A stretch of 64,000 nucleotides of DNA from Lucifuga dentata (lineage: Eukaryota > Chordata > Actinopteri > Ophidiiformes > Bythitidae): the NCBI GenBank assembly GCA_014773175.1, contig VXCM01001451.1, positions 37,946 through 101,945 on the forward strand. Reading direction: 5' to 3'. This document shows positions 55,473 through 64,000 of the stretch, piece after piece (within the stretch, counting starts at the first letter, position 1; the number at the start of each line of letters is the position of its first letter). The position numbers and the translations under genes were made by a program. Below the pieces are notes generated by a model that saw only the letters and a program-made list of their open reading frames with translations, searched no databases and was not told the DNA's origin.

Positions 55473-57964
55473 GCTGCTGTGTAGTGATTTTCTGCCCTAC
55501 TTCTCCTTGATCAGATGCAAGGAAGTTTTTAAAAGAGGGCCAGATGAAGTCATATTCAACCTTGAGTTCTGGAAGGCAGCATACATTCACTGTCAGATGT
55601 TCAATGCATTGTTTCTAATCAGGTCATGGCTTCTCTGCTGTTTGGTAATATGGCAGGACATCCAAATTTGGTGGCCTTGTTTTTACTGTGGCACGATAAT
55701 CGATTTTATTTCAACTTTACTTGCAGAGCAATCGGAATTCTTGACCTATTTCTCAGCTGGAGCTGGATGGTAAATTACTGCTAAGGGTGTTGCACTCTTG
55801 ATTACTGGATGCAATGCGGTCCTGTTTGGGTTTATTTATGGGTTTTTTTACTGGCACTGACAAGTTCAGGTGATGCATTTCCTCACTGCCACTACATGTA
55901 CTAAGAGCATTCCCAACCTGGTACAGTGGTTCTCAAACTATGGTACAAACACCACCACTCAGTCAGTCAATCCCTGGTGATCACTTAGTATCTTTTGGTT
56001 TGCTCAGAGGTGGTACTGGGTTAAAACAGTTTGATAACCAGCCCAGTACATATAATTCATGAAATACTTGCCAAACAAATTGTTTGTTCATGCCGGGAAG
56101 CTCCATTACATGTTCTTGTTCATTGTCTCGTGTGACATAACACATAATCACATCAGGTGCTTTGCTCAAGGTCACTTCAAAATGAACTGTTCAGATGAGC
56201 ATGCTCCTCCTTTACTTTACGCCGGGATTTTACCCACAGGCCTGCTTCTTTAGCTATATATACACTAACTTTCTGACACCATATAAAAGTCCACAGAGAC
56301 CCAAATATATTCTAAAATATATTCTATTCAGTTAGCTTTCTCTCTCCAGAATAAATTTAGGGCCCATTTTAATCTCACTACAACTCATCTTTAAGCATCA
56401 GACCCTGTTAGACCACATATGGGTACCCTAAACAGCAGTAGGATATGGAAAGCCCAAACTGACCCAGATGTAGCTCACATAAAGTAAAATATAAAGCTTG
56501 CAATGATGAATTAACATACAGCTCCTAACACTCTTATTTAAATAATTTAGCAGCTAGTGTACTGTACATTAATCTATGTTTCTCATTTAACTTACAAGTG
56601 TATCTTTGAAATCTGTCTTATCTTTCATTACGCTGCATGTGTACAGGATCATACCTGTTTAAGCAGAGCAAGTACAGGTAAAGCATTCAGAGACCATTTT
56701 TCAAGGTTTTTCACTCTTGACCGTGGATTCAAAATTAATTAATCTTTTTTTCAGACTATCTAAAATTTCAAAATTACTTTACATATGCTACAATCAAATT
56801 ATGTATCGTATGTAGAGGCCTTCACAACCTCTACACATTGATCAAGAAAAAAGCCAGTGCTTTATATCTACATGCCAAAATGTGTCACAGAGCTCCTGCA
56901 GACAGAGCTACATCCATTTTGAGCATGTTCAAATCTGCCAAGAAACTCTCTTAACTCATTTCCATGTAGTTTTTACACTTAGGCAGACAATACTGTTTCA
57001 TTTTCTTGTTTTGCTCTTTGTTTTGAATAGAACTTGATTTATTCTGGTCTTGGTAATTGACTTAAATCAGCCTCGTCTCAGCTTGAACTTGAGTTAGTGT
57101 TGGACTAAATTTCTCTGTATTACTCTACCAGCTTTTGCTAATTTCTGTGTCAATCACCAGAAAAGGAATTTAAAAAATAAAGCAAAGAACAGTTTGAAGA
57201 AGAGGACAAGCACAAAATGATGACGACATCAGGAGGAATTCAAGGAGAAAACAAAACAGAAGAATTAATAAATCAACAACAATGGATGACTAATCAATTT
57301 ATAGATTGAAAATTAAAATTAAATTTAAAAAGTTACATTTTTTTCTCAACTTTCTATTTTAGTTTGTATGTTTGTCCCACTGTGTTCCCATGGCAACAGA
57401 TGGACGATGGTTTCTGTCATTTGTCACAATGCATTTTATTCCAATGGAGGAACAAATGAGGGGAAAGGTAAGAACACAATATACTGAACAAAGGAGGCGA
57501 AAGAATGATGAAAAAATTTAATCTGAGCAGAGAGAGAAAGAAATGAAACAAAAAATAAAAACAGAAGAGAAAAATCTATTACAGCACCCTTTTCCTCAGA
57601 GTGACAACACATGCTTTCTTCTTCCTTTCAACCGTGAGAAGAAATAGATGGCCAGTGTCATATACTACACAAAAAGCCCTGTTACAATTAACTATGGTTT
57701 GTGTGTGCGAGTGCGCGTGCGTGTGTGGTGGCGCGTGTGGGCGGTGCAAGTGCTGAAGAGGTACAGCTGGTGATTTCAGTGGGGAAATCAAAACGGTGCT
57801 GAGCAGGACCTGATCTGAGAGCAGTGACCCACCCACACAAAGACACACACACACACAAACACACATACCCACACCATATCACTCCTGATTCTAATAGCCT
57901 TCCAAGACATTGGACACTTACCAGCTTCAATTATTATGGGGTGCTTTGTTACTACAACACCTTG

Positions 57965-57967
<3 letters not shown>

Positions 57968-58000
<33 letters not shown>

Positions 58001-58089
58001 CTGTGTGTCTGTGAGTGTGTGTGTGTCTGACATTGCCTGACATGTGGGTGCTTGAATTAATTTCTGATTGCTTGATGTTATTTGATACT

Positions 58090-58125
<36 letters not shown>

Positions 58126-58148
58126 TGTGTGTGTGTGAGAGACAGANT

Positions 58149-58188
<40 letters not shown>

Positions 58189-58208
58189 TGTGTGTGTGTG
58201 AGAGACAG
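57968..58208. repeat. (GT)n, (TC)n, compound microsatellite with N-flanked duplication
   Basis: A (GT)n run at about 57968-58026, then a TTTAT-(CT)n-(GT)n-GAGAGACAGA block that appears twice (from 58089 and from 58148) around N at 58147. The second appearance is probably the same locus assembled twice. Confidence 0.9.
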
Positions 58209-58601
58209 AGTCTCTAATTAGGTAATAAATGCAATGTGAGTGGGTACATGCCTTGTATGTGGGTGTGAATCAAATCATGATTGCTTCCTTGCCTTGAATA
58301 AGCTTGGTGTGTGTGTGTATGTGTGCATTTTCCCCTCTGTACATATATTATATATATATACATATGAGAAGTATGTATGTGTGACTATGTGTGATCATCT
58401 TCAAACCCACAAATCAAAGTTTGACTGAACCAGCATTATCTGACGTAACCAAGATTATAACATGTAACTGTTAGTAAAACAGAGAAAACAGCACGACTTT
58501 AAATGATGAACAAACACTTGAACTAATCAAAAGCCACATGTACCAGGCTGATGCAGGCCTGGACACCACAAACATATCATTTTTATTTTTGACCAGATTT
58601 G

Positions 58602-58619
58602 CTTACACACACACACACA

Positions 58620-58667
<48 letters not shown>
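58602..58667. repeat. (CA)n microsatellite
   Basis: About 30 CA units with one ACATAC interruption. Confidence 0.95.
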
Positions 58668-58669
<2 letters not shown>

Positions 58670-58901
58670 GAAATGCACAGGGCTGAATGTGTGCCACCAT
58701 GAATGAAAATCAATATTGCAAGTTTATTGTAATTTAATGATTGTGTGTGTGTGTGTGTGTGCTTGTATAACAAATAGAAGGAGGTAATTAAATGTTAGTG
58801 TGTGTGTGAGAGCCTTTATAGTGAAGAGATGGAGGTAATCTATATAAGTGCTTCTACACTCCTAAAGCTTTTAAAGCCTTGTCTGTGCACGAAGGTTATC
58901 T

Positions 58902-60319
58902 TACACCGATCAGCCACAACATTAAAGTCACCTGCCTAATATTGTGTAGGTCTCCCTCGTGCTGCCAAAACAGCTCTGACCCATCGAGGCATGGACTCCA
59001 CAAGACCTCTGAAGTTGTCCTGTGGTATCTGGCATCAAGATGTTAGCAGCAGATCCTTTAAGTCCTGTAAGTTGCGAGGTGGGGCCTCCATGGATCGGAC
59101 TTGTTTCTCCAGCACATCCCACATCTGCTCGATTGATTGAGATCTGGGGAATTTGGAGACCAAATCAACACCTTGAACTCTTTGTCATGTTCCTCAAACC
59201 ATTCCTGAACATTTTTTGCAGTGTGGCAGGGNCAACACCTTGAACTCTTTGTCATGTTCCTCAAACCATTCCTGAACATTTTTTGCAGTGTGGCAGGGCG
59301 CATTATCCTGCTGAAAGAGGCCTTAAGGGGTGTACTTGGTCTGCAACAGTGTTTAGTACTTGCTTGCAACAATGTTGGTATGTTGGTACTTGTCAAAGTA
59401 ACATNGGTCTGCAACAGTGTTTAGTACTTGCTTGCAACAATGTTGGTATGTTGGTACTTGTCAAAGTAACATCCACATGAATGCAGGACCCAAGGTTTCC
59501 CAGCAGAACGTTGCCCAGATCATCACACTGCCTCCGCCAGTTTGCCTTCTTCCCATAGTGCATCCTGGTGCCATCTCTTCCCCAGGTAAATGCCACACAT
59601 GCATTCGGCTGTCCACATGATGTCAAAGAAAACATGATTCATCAGACCAGGCCACCTTCTTCCATTGCTCCATGGTCCAGNCACATGATGTCAAAGAAAA
59701 CATGATTCATCAGACCAGGCCACCTTCTTCCATTGCTCCATGGTCCAGTTCTGATGCTCACATGCTCATTGGACACTTTAGGCAGTGGACAGGGGTCAGC
59801 ATGGGCACTCTGACTGGTCTGCGGCTACGCAGCTCCATACGCAGCAAGCTGCATGCACTGTGTGTTCTGTCACCTGTCTATCATACACAGCATTCATTTT
59901 TTAAGCTATTTGTACTGCAGTAGCTCTTCTGTGGGATCAGACCAGACAGGCTAGCCTTTGCTCCCCATGCTCATCAACGAGCCTTGGGTGCCCATGACCC
60001 TGTTGTTGGTTCACCGGTTGTCCTTCCTTGGACCACTTTTGGTAGGCACTGACCACTGCATACTGGGAACGTCTAACAAGACCTGCTGTTTTGGAAATGC
60101 TCTGACCCAATCGTCTAGCCATCACAAGTTGGCCCTTGTCAAAGTTGCTCAGATCCTTACGCTGCCCATTTTTCCTGCTTTCAACACATCATCTTCAAGA
60201 ACTGACTGCTGACTTGCTGCCTGATACATCCCACCTTTTTACAGGTACCACTGTAACCAGATGATCCATGTTATTCACTTCACCTGTCAGTGGTTTTGAT
60301 GTTGTGGCTGATTGGTGTA
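58902..60319 (-). mobile_element. Tc1-like DNA transposon, dead
   Basis: It begins TA-CACCGATCAGCCACAACATT and ends with the inverted partner TGTTGTGGCTGATTGGTG-TA, with TA target sites at 58902-58903 and 60318-60319. The ends match a Tc1-like family common in fish. The apparent 1.4 kb includes three 66-67 bp flank duplications at Ns 59232, 59405 and 59681, so the true length is about 1.2 kb. The transposase lies on the minus strand and is broken. Confidence 0.93.
59058..60125 (-). pseudogene. Tc1-like transposase remnant
   Basis: Fragments read 5' to 3' on the minus strand. 59937-60125 has the N-terminal paired-type DNA-binding part ([15 protein letters not shown] and [12 protein letters not shown]). 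59393-59635 has part of the catalytic core (HVDVTLTSTNIPTLL). About 59058-59414 has CHTAKNVQEWFEEHDKEF and SPNSPDLNQ, the region before the last catalytic acid. These pieces lie in different frames with stops between. Some breaks come from the N-flanked assembly duplications, but others are real decay, so no functional enzyme is expected. Confidence 0.88.
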
Positions 60320-60439
60320 AGTGAAGTGTGTGTGTGAGACAGGAGTGTGTATCTGCCTTCAACACCACTGAAATGCCATTTAAAATAGGCTTTACACCAG
60401 CAACAAAATCAGAGACAAGAAAAAGAGAGAGAGAATGCA

Positions 60440-60451
60440 GCTGAATAGTAT

Positions 60452-60490
<39 letters not shown>

Positions 60491-60491
60491 N

Positions 60492-60548
<57 letters not shown>
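60440..60548. repeat. (CT)n-N-(CA)n compound microsatellite
   Basis: A CT run ending at N 60491, then about 28 CA units. The sequence across the gap is unknown. Confidence 0.95.
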
Positions 60549-60549
<1 letters not shown>

Positions 60550-60704
60550 AATGTCATTAACTTGCATTAACTCCAGTTAATTTATTCATTATTGTCATTA
60601 ACATGGTAATAATGTTTACTCTAATGTCTCTCCATTGATGATGTTTCTAATGTATGATTCTTGTGGTTCATGTTAAAACTCTACTTCTGTGACTTTATTT
60701 TTAG

Positions 60705-61189
60705 ATGTTTCTGCTTGGTTTGATGCAGCTGGTTTCAAGGAGAATTCCTCCCGGGAACCATAAAATGTACAGGTAAAAATAAACATCTGAATCCTGCTGA
60801 AAATGACTGAAACTCAGCCTGGAATGTTGCTTCAAACATTGTAAATATATCATCAGGGACTTGATTTATTTTTCCAGTGTAAACAGATCAACCAAGCCTT
60901 AATGTTAAGTACTCATAATTACTTGGTATTGCTGCAGCCATAATGTTTCCACTTGTTAAGTCTTTTCTGGTGTCTGGATACATACATCAAACAAACCCAA
61001 ACTTGTTTTATTATTGAAAGCCAAAATAATTTAACCCCTTCGCATTCTGTTTTTTTTTTTTTTTAAACCTGATCTATTTTCAGATATTTTCAGTGGAACT
61101 CAATACCTGCTTTTGTTCTGCCAGTTTCACTAAATGTTGTTTTTCTCTGTCTTTTCCAGATTTTTGGATGAATATTTGGATGTACACAG
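60705..61189 (+). other. Two exon-like segments, unproven
   Basis: 60705-60772 is preceded by TTTATTTTTAG and followed by GTAAAA. 61160-61189 is preceded by TTTTCCAG and followed by GTTAGT. Their frames join as ...GNHKMYR then FLDEYLDVHR with no stop, starting at ATG 60705. No family was recognised and no further exon was found, so this may be chance. Confidence 0.2.
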
Positions 61190-61220
61190 GTTAGTGAGTC
61201 CCCCCCATGTGTGTATGTGT

Positions 61221-61223
61221 GTA

Positions 61224-61267
<44 letters not shown>
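61221..61267. repeat. (GT)n microsatellite
   Basis: About 20 GT units. Confidence 0.95.
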
Positions 61268-61268
<1 letters not shown>

Positions 61269-61339
61269 TATGTGTGTATATGATACAGGTCACAGAGTGT
61301 CAACAATGGAGGGAGATAAGTTACACATGAACGGATCAC

Positions 61340-61536
61340 CACCTCTCCCTCTCTGCCTCTGTCTATTTTTTGTCATTCCATCCATTCATCTTTCTCTCTC
61401 TCTCTCTCTATCTCTTCTAATCTATCACCCAATATTGCTGCTTTTTTCTCCTTTTTTCCTGTCTTCTGTATCCTTCTGTCTGTATTTCATTACCCTTTTT
61501 TTATTCTTTGTCAGTTTAACCTTTTTCATCATCATC

Positions 61537-61576
<40 letters not shown>

Positions 61577-61870
61577 CCCCACTTGTTTATGTCTCTCTTC
61601 CATAGTTTTATCTACTTTCTCTTCTTCTTTTGTTCTTTCTCTTTCTTTTCCCTTCTCTTTTTTCTTCTCTTGTGTATCTCCCTATTTTCCTCCTGGAGTT
61701 TCTTAGTCTTCTTTTTACATGTGCCATCTATCATTTCCTCCTATTTCCTCTTTTTCTAGCCTTTCTCTCTGTCTCATAATCTCTCTCATATACCTGTATT
61801 TCATCCCTTGTTTCCTGCCTTACACGCCGCTTGTATGTTTGTTCGTTTTGCTCTGTCGCTCCCTCTCTAT
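61340..61870 (+). repeat. Pyrimidine-rich tract with (TC)n
   Basis: A C+T-rich stretch of mixed words, with a pure (TC)n core at about 61540-61573. It resembles the tract at 48880-49480. Confidence 0.75.
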
Positions 61871-62574
61871 CCACTAATCTCTACTTTAAATAAGAGACAC
61901 GGGCAGGCATGGTGCACTTGTATACACACAAACACACACACACATGCACACCACACCAAATCGTGCACACAGGCATGCAAGCAAGCGTGACGTACAAACA
62001 CACACAGAGGCACAGGAGTAAACAGGACATACAAATAAATACAAGTGTAAGTGTAACACACACACACACACACATGCGCACACAGTGGCATATCTGAAAC
62101 AAACAGCTTTTCAGACAATCAATGACATTTCTGTGTTTAACCACTTGAGGGCAGTCGAGGGCTTTGGCTCAGCGATAATGTATGCACTCATGCACAGACA
62201 CACGTGTTTGTGTGAACACATCTACACTGGACTGATACTGAGAGGTGACAATATCATACAGTCAAGTCCTACGGCACCAGTACTCACTCTCTGTGTGACA
62301 AATCACAAGCCTTTTATACGTTTAGGCTACTGTAAATGCATGTGAAAGGCCTCGGCATTGTTTTGGTGTGAAATTTAGTCACTGAATCAAATACATGATG
62401 TGAAGTGAAAGATGTAGATTTATATTTAGTTCAAGAGTCTCTTTTTACCTCCAAGCAAAGGGAGGCTGATTTTACAGAGGCCTTTCACAGCCGAAACAGG
62501 TCAGTTTTTAAGAAGATTACGGTCCCGGGGTTTACTTTTCAACAGCAAACGGCAGAGAGTGATAGGAGAGACAG

Positions 62575-62594
62575 TGAGAGAGAGAGAGAGAGAN

Positions 62595-62652
<58 letters not shown>
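62575..62652. repeat. (GA)n microsatellite with single N
   Basis: A nearly pure GA array with N at 62594. Confidence 0.95.
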
Positions 62653-62920
62653 TTGTGCTGAGTGTTACACCAATATCTGTGACAGGTGACCTATGATTCT
62701 CTGTTACTTATAAAAAAAAAAAAATCATATGCTGTCAAATATTGACAGATATTGACAATATTGACGTTGATAAGATAGACAGACAACTAACCAGCAATTT
62801 GTCCTGTCAAATCTGTCGTATAAAGTATATGATTCTTCATACCGGCCTATGTAACATGGTTTAAATTGCTCAAACAAACATGGGATCACCATTTTCTGGT
62901 ACAATCCTAAGGCGCTTGTG

Positions 62921-63425
62921 TATGGAAGAAAAATAGTGTCATAAAGATCTGAAGTTAAATCAACACTGAATTTAAACCCACAAATTCAGATCTCAAAATT
63001 CAAGTTGCGTGTGTTCAAAATGCAATATTCAGGTTACTCAAATTCATATTGAAAAAATTCAAGTAGAACATCTGGATACCGAAGATAGAAATCAACTGCA
63101 ATTGATCTGACTTTTGGCCTGTCAGCTTGCATTCTGCCATAATTTCACAAGTAGAAGAAGAATGAGTAGTCACTGAACAATGGCCGGCCAATGATGGATG
63201 CATTTATTCCACTTTATTATTGTTAATGTCTAATGAAACTGCATTTAAATATGAAAAGATGTGGGTACTGTGTTACTTCGTGTCACATTGATATTTGAAA
63301 CTGAATTTGAGCAACCTGAATATTGCATTTTGAATATATCTGTTGAATTTTGAGATCTGAATTTGTGGCTTTAAATTCAGTGTTGATTTAAATTCAGATC
63401 TTTATGACACTATTTTTCTTCCATA
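62921..63425. mobile_element. Foldback (long inverted repeat) MITE-like element with TA ends
   Basis: The left arm begins TA-TGGAAGAAAAATAGTGTC at 62921 and the right arm ends GACACTATTTTTCTTCCA-TA at 63425. The arms stay complementary with small gaps for about 140 bp, including ATAAAGATCTGAA, AACACTGAATTTAAA, AATTCAGATCTCAAAATTCA and TGCAATATTCAGGTT with their partners. The 200-bp centre has no open frame. TA ends suggest mobilisation by a Tc1/mariner-type enzyme. Confidence 0.85.
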
Positions 63426-64000
63426 CTTGTGGACCAAATGTCCAGAATTAAATTAGGAACTATGTTACACACAACTATCCAGAGTTGGGACTGCATGGTG
63501 TCTTCCAGTTCTTTGCTCACTTTCACACCACACTTCAGATACACTTAAGATGATAGACATCAGAAGAAGCAATGTCAATTGTGTGACAGCTGCATCATTT
63601 CCACAACACAAACACAAAGGCCTGTTTCTGTCCCAGGCTGGTCTACTATTTGCAATTCCTTCTGGTGACAGTTTCTCATCCTGAGAAACCATGCTGTTAT
63701 CCAATGTTGCCAACAAAAATATTGCTCATAATGATAGTGTGAAGTATGCTGGTCAATGCCATAGAATAGAATCCATTTTTTGTGCCTTACTGCTGCATAA
63801 CATAAGTGATACATAGCTGAACCAAAAAATTTTTTGTGCTTTAGTACAAAATAATAGAAATGTTCCAGCAACATGAAAAGGGCAACTGAGACCTAGAATC
63901 TGAAACTCCTACTTACTTTCCTTCCTACTAATTTCATAAACTTTTCTTCAGAGCTTTTTAAAATATGTCAAGAAATTCATGTTTGCAGTTCCTTAATTTT
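63426..64000. other. No feature recognised
   Basis: AT-rich sequence to the window edge. No repeat, exon or RNA gene was seen. Confidence 0.5.

Noticed and set aside
57390..57468. Possible exon before GTAAGA at 57468 with an open frame (WTMVSVICHNAFYSNGGT)
   Set aside because: The upstream acceptor is poor, no family is recognised, and no partner exon is in frame nearby.
58148..58208. True tandem duplication of a compound microsatellite
   Set aside because: It repeats the block before N 58147 nearly exactly, as at the other N gaps, so an assembly artefact is more likely.
59058..60125. Functional transposase
   Set aside because: The pieces lie in several frames with stops. Even allowing for the three assembly duplications the coding region does not stay open.
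61228..61605. 125-codon frame of Val/Cys, Ser/Leu repeats
   Set aside because: It is the translation of (GT)n and (TC)n microsatellites.
45335..62652. CRISPR-like or satellite arrays
   Set aside because: The repeats are mono-, di- and tetranucleotide microsatellites. There are no spaced identical repeats, and the genome is eukaryotic.

Overview
The window looks like a piece of a ray-finned fish (teleost) nuclear genome. It has spliced vertebrate genes with short GT-AG introns, many (CA)n, (CT)n and (GATA)n microsatellites, a fish-type Tc1-like transposon and several small inverted-repeat elements. Three protein-coding genes can be reconstructed exon by exon. Reading frames were checked across every coding junction, and all exon lengths add up in phase except at one point in the second gene.

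Layout: (1) 1-13.6 kb, plus strand: the 3' part (16 exons, 598 codons) of gldc, the glycine-cleavage P-protein; its 5' exons lie off the left edge. (2) 15.6-20.2 kb, minus strand: a four-coding-exon SLC16 (monocarboxylate transporter) family gene, tail to tail with gldc, with a one-base frameshift in a C7 run that is either an assembly error or a real lesion. (3) 21.8-43.4 kb, minus strand: a complete jak2 gene with 23 coding exons (1114 aa: FERM, SH2-like, pseudokinase JH2, tyrosine kinase JH1), in tandem with the transporter gene. (4) 43.4-64 kb: about 20 kb with no recognisable gene. It holds microsatellites, polypyrimidine tracts, near-perfect short hairpins, a dead Tc1-like element (58.9-60.3 kb) and a 0.5-kb foldback element (62.9-63.4 kb). 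Only two tiny, unproven exon-like segments (60.7 and 61.2 kb) hint at coding sequence there.

The three genes do not form a pathway: GLDC is mitochondrial glycine catabolism, SLC16 is membrane transport, JAK2 is cytokine-receptor signalling. GLDC and JAK2 lie in the same region of human chromosome 9p24, so their closeness here looks like conserved synteny. No new biological system was found. The most interesting structural findings are a family of TTAA-flanked, long-terminal-inverted-repeat elements with four copies, a set of short perfect hairpins, and a systematic assembly signature: 19 isolated single Ns, at least six of them flanked by the same 61-67 bp on both sides.
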